DNA of 64,000 bases, from NCBI RefSeq assembly GCF_016918545.1, contig NZ_JAFFQC010000008.1:1-64000 (forward strand), in the 5' to 3' direction. Both the position numbers and the translations under genes were made by a program. Shown here in pieces: positions 8,552 through 17,211 of the stretch. The notes beneath the pieces were generated by a model. The model saw only the letters and a list, made by a program, of their open reading frames with translations, did no database searches and was not told the DNA's origin. The DNA comes from Desulfobulbus alkaliphilus. GTDB lineage: Bacteria > Desulfobacterota > Desulfobulbia > Desulfobulbales > Desulfobulbaceae. Position 1 is the stretch's first letter; every line of letters starts with the position of its first letter.

Positions 8552-9620
8552 ACCCCCTTCCATGGAGGATCTGCTCCTCCTCACCCGGGATCTGGAGGCC
8601 ACGGACCTGCACATGAGCGGGCACATGCCGCCGGCCTTCCGCATCAAGGGGCAGATCACCCCCTACAACTGCCCCGCGTATTCGCCGGCGGAGGTGGAGG
8701 GGCTGCTGGCCGAGATCATGGCCAGCCGCCACCACGACCTGCTGCGGCAGAATTTTTCCGTGGATCTGGGACTGCACAAGCCGGGCATCGGCCGCTTCCG
8801 GGTAGTGATCTATTACCAGCGGGGCTGCATGTCGGCCGCCATCCGGCTGCTGGCCGACGGCATGCCCAGCTTCGCCGATCTCGGTCTGCCGCAAAGCCTG
8901 GCCCAGCTGCCGAGCTTCCGCGACGGGCTGGTGCTGGTCACCGGGGCCACCGGTTCGGGTAAATCCACCACCCTGGCCACCATCATCGACGAGATCAACC
9001 GCACCAGCTGCCGCAACATCATCACCATTGAGGACCCCATCGAGTACGAGCACGCCAACCTCCGCAGCATCATCTTTCAGCGGGAGCTGCATACCGACGT
9101 GACCTCCTTTGCCGATGCCATCCGCGATGCCCTGCGCCAGGATCCCGACGTCATCCTGGTGGGCGAGATGCGCGACCCGGAGACCATCCGCACGGCCATC
9201 ACCGCCGCCGAGACCGGTCACCTGGTGCTCTCCACCCTCCACTCGCGGGACGCCACCAGCTCCATCAACCGTATTGTCGGCACCTTCCCCGCCGGGGAAC
9301 AGAACCAGATCCGCCAGCAGCTCTCCACCTCCCTGCGCACCGTGGTGTCGCAGCGGCTGCTGGCCAATTCCTCCGGCAGCGGCCGGGTACCGGCGGTGGA
9401 GATCATGTTCATCAATACCGGTATTGCCAACCTGATCCGCAACGGCAAGGACGAGATGGTCTACTCCTCCATCGAAACCGGGCTCAAGGAGGGCATGCAG
9501 ACCATGGAGCAGTCCCTCATCCGCCTGGTGTACGAGGGCAGAATCACCGTGGACACGGCCCTGTCGGCGGCGCGGCGGCCGGATCTGCTCCGGAAGCGGC
9601 TGACCACGCTGCGGCGATAA
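8514..9620 (+). CDS. pilT: PilT-like retraction ATPase
   Basis: 368 residues from the ATG at 8514; the ATG at 8529 is also possible, since neither has a strong ribosome site. The N-terminal PAS-like half (DLHMSGHMPPAFRIKG) precedes a RecA-like ATPase. Visible are Walker A GATGSGKST (residues ~144-152), an Asp box around IEDPIEYEH, Walker B DVILVGEMRD, and a His box GHLVLSTLHS. The C-terminal GIANLIRNGK matches the position of the PilT AIRNLIRE retraction signature. PilT hydrolyses ATP to depolymerise pili. Its presence inside this operon argues for a retractile type IV pilus-like fibre rather than a classical type II secretion system. Confidence 0.9.
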   Translation: MQALTMSQQSSAKPPSMEDLLLLTRDLEATDLHMSGHMPPAFRIKGQITPYNCPAYSPAEVEGLLAEIMASRHHDLLRQNFSVDLGLHKPGIGRFRVVIYYQRGCMSAAIRLLADGMPSFADLGLPQSLAQLPSFRDGLVLVTGATGSGKSTTLATIIDEINRTSCRNIITIEDPIEYEHANLRSIIFQRELHTDVTSFADAIRDALRQDPDVILVGEMRDPETIRTAITAAETGHLVLSTLHSRDATSSINRIVGTFPAGEQNQIRQQLSTSLRTVVSQRLLANSSGSGRVPAVEIMFINTGIANLIRNGKDEMVYSSIETGLKEGMQTMEQSLIRLVYEGRITVDTALSAARRPDLLRKRLTTLRR

Positions 9621-9631
9621 GGGGGAAGAGC

Positions 9632-11287
9632 ATGCCCAGGCAACGTTTCGGTGAATACCTGATCCAGCAGAAAGTCCTCGGTAAGGAAGCGGTCTCCGCC
9701 ATCCTCGACGAGCAGCGCATTGTCCAGGATCCCTTTGGCCAGCTGGCGGTACGCCGGGGCTATATCGGCGAGGAGGATCTGGTCCATCATCTGTCCGGCT
9801 TCCTCGGCATTCCCCTGTTCAACCCGGAGACCGTGACCCCGGAGCCGGCCCTGACCGGCAAGATCCCCAGAAAACTGGCCCTCAAGCTGGGGATCTTCCC
9901 CGCCGGCCTGGGGCCGGGGGGAGAACTGGTCTGCGCCTGCGCCGGGGCCATCAATATCGCCGCCCTCCAGTCGGTGAGCCGGCTGGTCAACCGGACCGTG
10001 GCCCTGCAGCTGGTGACCAACAGCCGGCTGCGGCGGATGCAGAGCGATCTGTACAGCCGCCAGTTCGACACCTCCATCCGCATCAGCAGCGTGGCCGGGG
10101 TCGATGATGATGTCCATCTGATTTCCGAGCTGCTGGAAAAGCTGCTCCTGCGGGCCCTGAACATGGAGGCCTCGGATATCCACATCGAACCGACCCTCAG
10201 GGATCTGGTGATCCGCATCCGGGTGGACGGGATGCTGGTGGTGGCCGAGTCCCTGCCCGTCTCCCTGGCCAACAAGCTCATCACCCGGGTCAAGGTGCTG
10301 TCGCGGCTGGACATCGCCGAAAAACGAATGCCCCAGGACGGGGCCTTCTTTTTCAAACCCGAACGCCTCGATGTGGACATCGAGGGCACCAATATCCGTA
10401 CTTCGATCCTGCCGGTGGTCTACGGGGAGAAGGCGGTCATGCGCATCCTGCCGCCGCATGACGCCGCCATCGATCTGGAGGCCATCGGCATGCGGTCGGA
10501 CACCCTGGAACTGTTCCGGCGCATCGTCACCACGCCCTACGGTATTGTCCTGGTCACCGGTCCCACCGGCAGCGGTAAATCCACCACCCTGTACTCGGTG
10601 CTGCGGATGCTGCGCAGCGACACGGTCAACGTCACCACCCTGGAAGATCCGGTGGAAGTGAAGATGGGGGGCAACATCAATCAGACCCAGATCGATCCGG
10701 GCCCGAAGATCTCCTTTGCCGGGGCCCTGCGGGCCATCCTCCGCCAGGACCCGGACATCATCATGGTGGGCGAGATCCGCGACGGCGATACGGTGCGGGT
10801 GGCCCTGCAGGCCGCCATCACCGGTCACCTGGTGCTCTCCACCCTGCACACCAACGACGCGCCCTCGGCCTTCACCCGCCTGCTGGACATGGGGGCCGAG
10901 CCTTTTCTGGTGGCCAACTCGATCCGCGGGGTGCTCGCCCAGCGCCTGGTGCGGCGGGTCTGCACCGAATGCAGCCTCCTGGAGCCGGTTTCCGCCGGCG
11001 AACTGCGGATGCTCGGCCTGCCGGAGGACGAGCATTTCGAGGTCCGCCGGGGCAGCGGCTGCGAGGCCTGCGGCAATAAAGGCTATCGGGGCCGCAGCGG
11101 CATCTTCGAGCTGCTGCCCGTGGATGGGGGCATCGAAAAGATGGTGGCGGACCGCGCGCCCACCGAACAAATCCGCGAGTACGCGCTCCGCCATCTCAAT
11201 TTCCGCACCCTGCGCCAGGAAGGCATCCTCAGAATACGCCAGGGGCTGACCACCCCCGAGGAAGTGATGCGGGTCACCATGGGTTGA
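9632..11287 (+). CDS. pilB: PilB/GspE-like assembly ATPase
   Basis: 551 residues. The N-terminal MshEN/T2SSE_N domain (RFGEYLIQQKVLGKEAVSAIL) is followed by a secretion ATPase with Walker A GPTGSGKST (near residue 310), LEDPVEV, Walker B PDIIMVGEIRDGDTV and the His box GHLVLSTLHTND. A tetracysteine zinc module is seen as CTEC and CEAC about 35 residues apart, typical of PilB and GspE. It powers extrusion of pilin subunits and is recruited by the PilM/GspL-like protein. It starts 11 bases after pilT with a GGGGGA ribosome site. Confidence 0.92.
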   Translation: MPRQRFGEYLIQQKVLGKEAVSAILDEQRIVQDPFGQLAVRRGYIGEEDLVHHLSGFLGIPLFNPETVTPEPALTGKIPRKLALKLGIFPAGLGPGGELVCACAGAINIAALQSVSRLVNRTVALQLVTNSRLRRMQSDLYSRQFDTSIRISSVAGVDDDVHLISELLEKLLLRALNMEASDIHIEPTLRDLVIRIRVDGMLVVAESLPVSLANKLITRVKVLSRLDIAEKRMPQDGAFFFKPERLDVDIEGTNIRTSILPVVYGEKAVMRILPPHDAAIDLEAIGMRSDTLELFRRIVTTPYGIVLVTGPTGSGKSTTLYSVLRMLRSDTVNVTTLEDPVEVKMGGNINQTQIDPGPKISFAGALRAILRQDPDIIMVGEIRDGDTVRVALQAAITGHLVLSTLHTNDAPSAFTRLLDMGAEPFLVANSIRGVLAQRLVRRVCTECSLLEPVSAGELRMLGLPEDEHFEVRRGSGCEACGNKGYRGRSGIFELLPVDGGIEKMVADRAPTEQIREYALRHLNFRTLRQEGILRIRQGLTTPEEVMRVTMG

Positions 11288-11303
11288 CGCGGAGCAAGCA
11301 AGC

Positions 11304-12506
11304 ATGCCTATTTATACCTATACAGCCATCGACAACAAAGGCGCCATGAGTCGCTCCACCATGGTGGCCGCCGATCCGTCCGCCGTGGCCGCTTCCATTC
11401 TCGCCAAGGGAATGACCCCCATGGCCATCAGCGAGGTCGAGGAAGGCGGGGTTGATTTCAACCGGCTGCTGCGCAGTATCGGGGTGATCCGCCTGCGGGA
11501 GGTGGTGCTTTTTCTGCGGATGATGGCGGCACTCATCGGTTCGGGCATCACCATTACCGAGGCCATCGCCGTGCTCCACGAGCAGACCATCAACCGCAAG
11601 TTCAAATTCATCCTCGGCGAGGTGAAAATGCTCATCGAGGGCGGGGTCTCGTTCAGCGATGCCCTCAGCCGTTACCCCCGGGTCTTTCCCGAGATCGTGG
11701 TCAACATGATCCGGGCCGGCGAGGCGGGCGGCATTCTCGAGCGGGTGCTCTTAGACCTGGTCGAGTACCTGGAAAAACGGGCGGCCCTGAAAAAATTACT
11801 GCTGCGCAGCTTCCTCTATCCCTCTGTTGTCCTGGTGGTGGCCATCGGGGTGGTGGTCTTTCTGGTCACCTTTGTCATCCCCAGATTTTCGGAACTGCTC
11901 CAGGGCTCAAGGCTGCCGTGGAACACCCAGCTGATGCTCGATCTCTCCGCTTTCCTGATCACCAACGGCAAGACCATCGTCATGTCGGTGATGGCCACGG
12001 TGGCGGTGACCGTGCTGCTGTTCGTGATCCGGGAGACCCGACATTACATCGACCTGTACAAGGTGTTCATGCCGGTGCTCGGCCTCATCTCCCGTCTGGG
12101 CACCATTGTCCAGTTCGCCCGTACCCTGGGCTCGCTGCTGGCCAGCGGCATTCCCCTGGTGGAAGCGCTCACCATCACCCAACCCACCCTGGGCAATCAG
12201 GCGGCGAAAAACGCCATCGACAAGGCGATTGAAAAGGTGGCGGCGGGTGAACAGTTGTCGGTGGTGCTGGCGGGGACCGGCATCTTCACCAGTCTGATGA
12301 TCTCCCTGGTCCGCATCGGCGAGCAATCCGGCAACCTGGAAAAGCAGGTCCTGCTGGTGGCGGAGATCTATGAACAGCAGTTGGAGGATCGCATCAAGCT
12401 GATGACGTTACTGATCGAACCGATGCTGATCATCTTTCTCGGCGGGTTGGTTGGTTTCGTGGCCTGGGCCCTGGTGGCCGGGATGCTGACCATGTATCAA
12501 AGCTGA
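11304..12506 (+). CDS. pilC: PilC/GspF-like inner-membrane platform protein
   Basis: 400 residues, the usual family length. An N-terminal strand pair (YTYTAIDNKGAM) precedes two GspF domains, each followed by membrane helices: one after EYLEKRAALKKLLLRSFLYPSVV, others near residues 215-235 and at the C-terminus (MLIIFLGGLVGFVAWALVAGM). The repeated motif NMIRAGEAGG and LVRIGEQSGN marks the two domains. It is the polytopic platform that the PilB and PilT ATPases act on. Start chosen at the ATG after GGAGCAAGCAAGC. Confidence 0.93.
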   Translation: MPIYTYTAIDNKGAMSRSTMVAADPSAVAASILAKGMTPMAISEVEEGGVDFNRLLRSIGVIRLREVVLFLRMMAALIGSGITITEAIAVLHEQTINRKFKFILGEVKMLIEGGVSFSDALSRYPRVFPEIVVNMIRAGEAGGILERVLLDLVEYLEKRAALKKLLLRSFLYPSVVLVVAIGVVVFLVTFVIPRFSELLQGSRLPWNTQLMLDLSAFLITNGKTIVMSVMATVAVTVLLFVIRETRHYIDLYKVFMPVLGLISRLGTIVQFARTLGSLLASGIPLVEALTITQPTLGNQAAKNAIDKAIEKVAAGEQLSVVLAGTGIFTSLMISLVRIGEQSGNLEKQVLLVAEIYEQQLEDRIKLMTLLIEPMLIIFLGGLVGFVAWALVAGMLTMYQS

Positions 12507-12672
12507 ACAATACCGACAAAGGCAGTGCCGGTGCAAGGCAGGGCACATGGCTACCGGATACAGGCAGAAGGCATGGGCCGCCTGACCTGAAAACCAGAAC
12601 CGATGACCAACACAACAGCCGGGCCAACCCGGCGGTCGTCATCCATATCCGATCAACAAAGGAGAACAACCC

Positions 12673-13542
12673 ATGAAACACCTGATTGCGGCCCTGTGCT
12701 GCACCCTGGCGCTGAGCGCCTGCTCCGGCGGCCAATCCGAAGACGGCAACGTCCTGGCCCGCTTTGATGGCGGCGTGATCACCAGCGAGGACGTCAGCGC
12801 CCGACTGCAGAGCATGCAGCGCAACACCCGTTTCCGCGACACCCCCGAGCTGCTCACCCCCGAGTTCGCTTTTGAGCATGTCCTCAACATGGAGATGATC
12901 ATTGCCAAGGGCAAGGCTGAACAACTGCACCGTGACCCGCATATCCGCAATGCCCTCCATGAGCACATGAGTAGTCTCTTTCTCAAACTGATGGAAAACG
13001 ACCTGATCACCACCATCGATCGGGACGCCATCACCGAAGAAGAGCTGCTGGCCTTTTACGAGGAGCACCTGAACCTGTACCAGGAACATGCCCGCTACAC
13101 CCTGCGCGCCTTCAGTGTCGCTCCGGAACAAATTGAGGCAGCCACAGCCGCCCTGCGCGAGGAAGAACTGTCCTTTGCGGAGGCGGCGGAACGCTATGCC
13201 GCGAAGGAAGAGGAACGCACCAGCGGCGGCATGACCGGCACCCGCACCCTGCAGCGTTTTCAGCCTTCCTGGCAGCCAATCGTGGAACACCTGGTGGTCG
13301 GCGAGATTGCCGGCCCGGAGGTCATCGACGACACCACCTACTTTCTGCTCCTGGAAAGCAAGACCGAGGCCCGGCAGCACAGCTTCGAGGACAGGAAAAG
13401 CTACATCAGAAACGATGTCCTCTACAACCGTTACCGGGATCAGTGGCGGCAGGTCTATGAAGACTTGCGCGAGCAATTCCAGGTCCGCATCGATGAAGCC
13501 AGGCTGGCTGAATTTTACGAGAACGCGGCCGCGGGGAGGTGA
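12673..13542 (+). CDS. SurA/PpiC-like peptidyl-prolyl isomerase lipoprotein (EpsD-like)
   Basis: 289 residues. A lipoprotein signal ends LALSAC, with Cys17. A SurA_N-like helical domain (GGVITSEDVSARLQSMQRN...) is followed by a parvulin-type region (ARYTLRAFSVAPEQIEAATAAL ... LSFAEAAERYA ... GGMTGTRTLQRF). The parvulin part looks divergent, so chaperone activity without isomerase activity is possible. Related lipoproteins occur in exopolysaccharide and pilus loci. Here it probably helps folding of the secretin or the large pseudopilins in the periplasm. The start follows AAAGGAG; a ~165-bp gap separates it from pilC. Confidence 0.75.
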   Translation: MKHLIAALCCTLALSACSGGQSEDGNVLARFDGGVITSEDVSARLQSMQRNTRFRDTPELLTPEFAFEHVLNMEMIIAKGKAEQLHRDPHIRNALHEHMSSLFLKLMENDLITTIDRDAITEEELLAFYEEHLNLYQEHARYTLRAFSVAPEQIEAATAALREEELSFAEAAERYAAKEEERTSGGMTGTRTLQRFQPSWQPIVEHLVVGEIAGPEVIDDTTYFLLLESKTEARQHSFEDRKSYIRNDVLYNRYRDQWRQVYEDLREQFQVRIDEARLAEFYENAAAGR

Positions 13543-13547
13543 GCCGG

Positions 13548-14117
13548 ATGAAAATTATGACAACGACCCTGGCCCTCACGCTGATCCTGATTCTGGGCGG
13601 GGGTGATGCCGCCCAGGCTCATTCGACCGAGGGCCGGGTCAGGATCGACCTGAGCCTGAAGCAGCCGGGGGTGGACGACTTTGCTTATTTCATGGAATAT
13701 TATGTCCATAATGAGCTGCACCGCGACCGCGAACCCCAATGGAAGGGGCGCTTTTACGTCAAGACCTTTGACCGGGTGGAGCGGGAAGGCAACCGGGCGG
13801 TGGTGTATTTCGATACCCTGGACCTCAAGAACAGAACGGATTTTGCCGACAGCATGACCTTTGCGCGGGGCAGTGACGGCCTCTGGCGCTATACCAGCGA
13901 AGAGGGCGAACAACTGGTGGTCTATACCTATGTCACCAAGGTAACCTATTATTACCAGAAGTTTGTCCTGCCGCTCTCCATTGCCGGCCTCTCGCTTGCC
14001 GTCATCGGTCTCGGCCTGCTGCGCCTGCGCCGCAAACGCCGGCAACAGGCGGCAGCCGCAAGCGGGGCCGCTGTCTCCATGACGTCTCCGGATGCGTCCG
14101 GAGACCAGAAAGGCTGA
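13548..14117 (+). CDS. Exported membrane-anchored protein of unknown function
   Basis: 189 residues. An N-terminal signal peptide (MKIMTTTLALTLILILGGGDAAQAH) precedes a ~115-residue periplasmic domain rich in aromatic residues (FAYFMEYYVHNEL, a KVTYYYQKF end). Then come one membrane helix (LPLSIAGLSLAVIGLGLL) and an Arg/Lys-rich cytoplasmic tail. The ATG at 13548 is preferred over an in-frame GTG at 13539 because GGGGAGG lies at the right distance. I do not recognise the family. Its place between the chaperone-like lipoprotein and the GspG-like gene suggests an accessory of the fibre machine. Confidence 0.6.
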   Translation: MKIMTTTLALTLILILGGGDAAQAHSTEGRVRIDLSLKQPGVDDFAYFMEYYVHNELHRDREPQWKGRFYVKTFDRVEREGNRAVVYFDTLDLKNRTDFADSMTFARGSDGLWRYTSEEGEQLVVYTYVTKVTYYYQKFVLPLSIAGLSLAVIGLGLLRLRRKRRQQAAAASGAAVSMTSPDASGDQKG

Positions 14118-14135
14118 GCAGGGAGTTGAAGGATT

Positions 14136-14516
14136 ATGGGCAATATCTCCCTTGCGGTGCTGGTACTGGCCGGGACATTACTGGTCTTCACCGATGCCCC
14201 GGAGCGTATCAGGGCCCTGATCGATGACTCCATCCATACCGGGCAGCAGCTCGCCACCGCCGGTGACCTGCGCTCCATATCGACCATGCTCGATATTCAG
14301 TATGTCAAGCAGGGCCGCTACCCGGCGGAGGAGCGTTTCGAGGCCTGGATGGCGGCCACCTTCAAGGAAAACCATGCCGGCGACCTGGCCCGGGACCACT
14401 GGGGCAATCCGTATGTGTATACGGTCATCGACCAGGGCAGGGGGTATATCCTCCGCAGCGCCGGTGCCGACGGCCTGCTGGGAACCGAGGACGATATGTG
14501 GGTGACCGGACCATGA
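14136..14516 (+). CDS. GspG-like protein lacking a prepilin cleavage site
   Basis: 126 residues. The C-terminal ~90 residues match the GspG/pseudopilin globular fold: a helix LRSISTMLDIQYVKQGRYP, then DHWGNPYVY, YILRSAGADG and LLGTEDDMW, the D/G-rich stretch that binds calcium in GspG. The N-terminus (MGNISLAVLVLAGTLLVF) is hydrophobic but has no basic leader, no Gly before the helix and no Glu at +5. It is therefore unlikely to be cut by prepilin peptidase, whose gene overlaps it by ATGA. It may be a membrane-anchored initiation or adaptor subunit. Confidence 0.7.
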   Translation: MGNISLAVLVLAGTLLVFTDAPERIRALIDDSIHTGQQLATAGDLRSISTMLDIQYVKQGRYPAEERFEAWMAATFKENHAGDLARDHWGNPYVYTVIDQGRGYILRSAGADGLLGTEDDMWVTGP

Positions 14517-15301
14517 TTTCTTTTGACATCAACACCATGAGCCTGGAGGCCCAGCTGGCGCTGATCACGGTGTTCGGCCTGGCCCTGGGCAGTTTCCTCA
14601 ATGTGGTGATCTCCCGCCTGCCCGGCGGGCGACGGGAATTCTTCAGCTCGATTTTTTCGCGCTGCCCGCACTGCCGCGGCCGGATCCGCTGGTATGACAA
14701 TATCCCCCTGCTGAGCTACCTGCTCCTGCGCGGTCGCTGCCGGGACTGCGGGGTGACGATCCCGCTGCAGTATCCGCTGGTGGAGGCGGCCATGGCCGCG
14801 GTGGCGGTGTTTTTGTATCTGCAGTACAGCGCCACGGCTTATTTTTATCTCTATATCTGTTTTTTCGCCATCCTGATCGCGGTGTCGGTCATCGACCTGC
14901 GCCAACGATGGATTCCCGACAGCCTGGTGATCATCGGCATCGGCTGCGGCATCATCGGCAGTCTGTTCACCCCCCTGCCCGGCTGGACCCATGCCATGGC
15001 CGGGCTGGTCTTCGGCACCACCATCCCGCTGATGCTGGTCACCACCTATGAAACCCTGCGCGGCAAAATTGTGATGGGCGGCGGTGATATCAAACTGATC
15101 GGCATGATCGGCGCCTTCCTCGGCTGGCAGCCCCTGGGACTGATCCTCTTTTACAGTGCCCTGGTCGGCAGCCTTGCCGCCCTGGGACTCAAGTGGGCCG
15201 GCCGTTTTCCCAAACTGCCCTTTGCCCCCATGCTGACCCTGGGCACGCTGCTGGCGGTGTTTGCCCCTGACCTGATACCCTTTCTCAAGGTACGATTATG
15301 A
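14513..15301 (+). CDS. pilD: Prepilin peptidase/N-methylase (PilD/GspO)
   Basis: 262 residues. It begins with a membrane helix (ITVFGLALGSFLNVVISRLP), then a cytoplasmic zinc module with CPHC and CRDC, then further helices carrying the two catalytic Asp residues: VIDLRQRWIPD and GGGDIKL, the latter the GxGD motif of aspartic prepilin peptidases. It cleaves the leader of the pseudopilins of this locus and methylates the new N-terminus. The ATG overlaps the preceding stop; an in-frame GTG at 14498 is an alternative. Confidence 0.93.
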   Translation: MISFDINTMSLEAQLALITVFGLALGSFLNVVISRLPGGRREFFSSIFSRCPHCRGRIRWYDNIPLLSYLLLRGRCRDCGVTIPLQYPLVEAAMAAVAVFLYLQYSATAYFYLYICFFAILIAVSVIDLRQRWIPDSLVIIGIGCGIIGSLFTPLPGWTHAMAGLVFGTTIPLMLVTTYETLRGKIVMGGGDIKLIGMIGAFLGWQPLGLILFYSALVGSLAALGLKWAGRFPKLPFAPMLTLGTLLAVFAPDLIPFLKVRL

Positions 15302-15675
15302 AACTCCTGCAGACCTTTAAAAAAATCAACCGCCTCAGCCTGAAACGGCTCAACGGCAAAAGCGCGGCCCTCTTTCTGCTCAACCGCAAAATCCCGGCCA
15401 TGGCCGGAGGCAAGACCAATTTCGGTACCATCACCGATCTGCAACTGGACCGGACCGGCAAGACCATTTCCTTTGAAATCACCCGTAACACGGTGGCCAA
15501 CACCATCACCGTGCGCGGCTACCGCATCGATGCCCGCAAGGGCCAGTCCTGCCTGGGCTGGCAGGCCATGGAATTCGCGGGCCCGGACAAGGAGCACTAC
15601 CGGCGCGCCTTTGCCGGCGTCGATCATATCCAGGTGCCCAAAACTTCGATCTTCATGCTGGAGGCGGTGCTGTGA
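15298..15675 (+). CDS. Small basic protein of unknown function in the pilus operon
   Basis: 125 residues, overlapping the stop of pilD by ATGA. No signal peptide or membrane helix is apparent. The N-terminal 30 residues are Lys/Arg-rich and helical (LLQTFKKINRLSLKRLNGKS); the rest looks beta-rich (GTITDLQLDRTGKTISFEI). I do not recognise a family. Tight coupling to pilD and to the next gene supports it being real and functionally tied to the fibre machine. Confidence 0.6.
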   Translation: MKLLQTFKKINRLSLKRLNGKSAALFLLNRKIPAMAGGKTNFGTITDLQLDRTGKTISFEITRNTVANTITVRGYRIDARKGQSCLGWQAMEFAGPDKEHYRRAFAGVDHIQVPKTSIFMLEAVL

Positions 15676-16202
15676 ATTCCACCCGACAACGGCGACGATA
15701 TCTGGTCCACCTGCGCTACCAGCTGCCCCAGGCCGGCGCGGCCCTGGCGGCCAATCTGCTGGTGATGCTGTTCATGGCCGTGCTCATGTCCTGGTTGTAC
15801 CTGCTTTTTTACCAAGGCAATCTCGTGGGCAGCCACAACCGGCTCTTTCCCCTCTATCTGGCCGGCGCGGCCCTGGTGGTGATGCTGCTCTCCACCCTGT
15901 GGAGCCTCAGGCGCAGCCGGGCAGTGGCCGGCATGATGGGTAAAATCTTTCTGCTGCTCACCGACGCCTCCCGCGGGGTGTTTCCCCGGCAACCGCTGGT
16001 TTTCCGGCAATCGGATCATTTCCGCGACCTGGCCCAACCACTCAATGCCTGCTTTGTGCGCATGAAACGGCAACAGGCCAGTCAGGAGGAGACCCTGGAG
16101 GTGCTGCAAGGCCTGCAGGAGGCACTGCAACGGGATGAACTGAATCAAGAGATTATTGATGCGACCCTGGCCGAGGCCATCGAGCTTTTGCAACGGGAGT
16201 GA
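15672..16202 (+). CDS. Two-helix membrane protein with HAMP-like segment
   Basis: 176 residues from a GTG overlapping the previous stop, with GGAGGCGG upstream. Two membrane helices (about residues 20-45 and 62-80) enclose a short periplasmic loop. The following cytoplasmic part resembles a HAMP linker (KIFLLLTDASRGVF ... DHFRDLAQPLNACFVRMK) and ends in a long Gln/Glu-rich helix. There is no kinase, cyclase or chemoreceptor signalling domain after it, so it is a HAMP-only type protein. Last gene of the pilus operon. Confidence 0.6.
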   Translation: MNSTRQRRRYLVHLRYQLPQAGAALAANLLVMLFMAVLMSWLYLLFYQGNLVGSHNRLFPLYLAGAALVVMLLSTLWSLRRSRAVAGMMGKIFLLLTDASRGVFPRQPLVFRQSDHFRDLAQPLNACFVRMKRQQASQEETLEVLQGLQEALQRDELNQEIIDATLAEAIELLQRE

Positions 16203-16374
16203 CCCGGGGCAAAAGCCGGGCAGGCTCGCAACCCTCACCAACACGGGGGTTGTGCCGGTGTGATGGCGCAGCCTGAAACGCTTCGGTGGTCAGGCGGGTG
16301 ATCAGCCGCGGGGTGTCCACCTTGCAGCCCCCCCCCGGCAAGGACCCTCGTCGCTCTCCCGGGCAAGAAAAATC

Positions 16375-16446
16375 AGACAGTTAATGCTAGCCAGACAGTT
16401 AATGCTAGCCAGACTGCTCATGCAAACCAGACTGCATATGCAAGCC
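16375..16446. repeat. 18-bp tandem array, four units
   Basis: Units AGACAGTTAATGCTAGCC (twice, identical), then AGACTGCTCATGCAAACC and AGACTGCATATGCAAGCC. The period of 18 bp is exact across all four. Confidence 0.85.
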
Positions 16447-16483
16447 ATTTTCCCTTCGGATTTCGCCCTTCCGTCATAACGTT

Positions 16484-16530
16484 TTTTCGACATGACGCCT
16501 TTTCGATATGACGCCTTTTCGATATGATCG
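16484..16530. repeat. 16-bp tandem array, three units
   Basis: Units TTTTCGACATGACGCC, TTTTCGATATGACGCC and a final TTTTCGATATGATCG. It lies 37 bases after the 18-bp array. Confidence 0.8.
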
Positions 16531-16532
16531 TA

Positions 16533-16559
16533 CCGCGGGCCGCGGGCCGCGGGCCGCGG
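16533..16559. repeat. 7-bp tandem array CCGCGGG
   Basis: CCGCGGG repeated three times followed by a partial fourth unit, directly after the 16-bp array. Confidence 0.8.
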
Positions 16560-17128
16560 TAATCCCCCTGGACCCCAGGACGCCTGCACCACCAGGTCAG
16601 CCCTGCTCTCGCCTTTGAAACGCACCGCCCTTTGTGCCGGAATCGGCACGATGGCCCCCCAGCCGGGATGACTGCTGCCCCGCGCCTGCGGTCGGCGCGC
16701 CGAAAAGGAACCACACCCTTTGAACTGCACCTCAGCCCCTTGAATAACCTTAGAAATCCCTGACCAAGGATGCCGTCCCTTGTCAACAGCGCAGGCAGTC
16801 TGACTCTGCTTTTCGCACCAGTAGTGCTTTGCAGCGCTGGGGCATGGTCCCGGGTGAACAAGATGGCGCAGGGTTGCGGGTGGAAGGCGCGACACATTGA
16901 TTTGCCGGCCAGCGGCGATTGTGTCGCTTGCGCCTGGGGGGTGGGGATGTGGGCTGGGGCGGTTGGTTGGATGGTGTTGCCGGGCGATCCCAAGCACCTC
17001 AAGGCGCTTGGCTTTCCTTCGACCGCCAGGGCGCTGGCAGTCACGATTCGAGCGAGGCGCCGAGGGGTGATCCGCTCCTCCCTGGATGGAATGGGGCGGT
17101 GCGCCGATAGCCGTGCTGTGCACATTGA

Positions 17129-17155
17129 CCGGGAGGGGCCGTGCGGCCCCTCCCG
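17129..17155 (-). terminator. Strong hairpin downstream of the pseudopilin gene
   Basis: CCGGGAGGGGCCG pairs perfectly with CGGCCCCTCCCGG around a 1-2-base loop. It lies 57 bases past the stop of the minus-strand pseudopilin gene. There is no clear U-run, so it could be a terminator or a 3' mRNA-stabilising hairpin. Confidence 0.5.
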
Positions 17156-17211
17156 GAGAGGTTCAGGTTGGTGTCATGCCCGGTCGTCTGCATCAAACCA
17201 GGCTTTGATGA

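Larger units (their letters stand above)
16203..17128. other. Gene-free region with short tandem arrays
   Basis: About 0.9 kb without a convincing gene. Long frames exist on both strands but their composition is not protein-like. The region holds a C9 tract near 16328, three different short tandem arrays at 16375-16559 listed separately, and an otherwise unremarkable GC-rich stretch up to the hairpin at 17129. Confidence 0.6.

Noticed and set aside
9461-11305. A 614-codon minus-strand frame opposite pilB
   Set aside because: Fully antisense to a well-conserved ATPase gene and without recognisable motifs.
3669-16202. Classical type II secretion system
   Set aside because: A PilT-type ATPase is present and no normal GspG-GspK pseudopilin set is found; a type IV fibre machine fits better.
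16375-16446. CRISPR-like array
   Set aside because: The units are contiguous with no spacers and there are no cas genes.
16302-17123. Long frames on both strands between the pilus operon and the 17212 gene
   Set aside because: No domains, Arg/Pro/Ser-rich composition, and they run through tandem arrays and a homopolymer.
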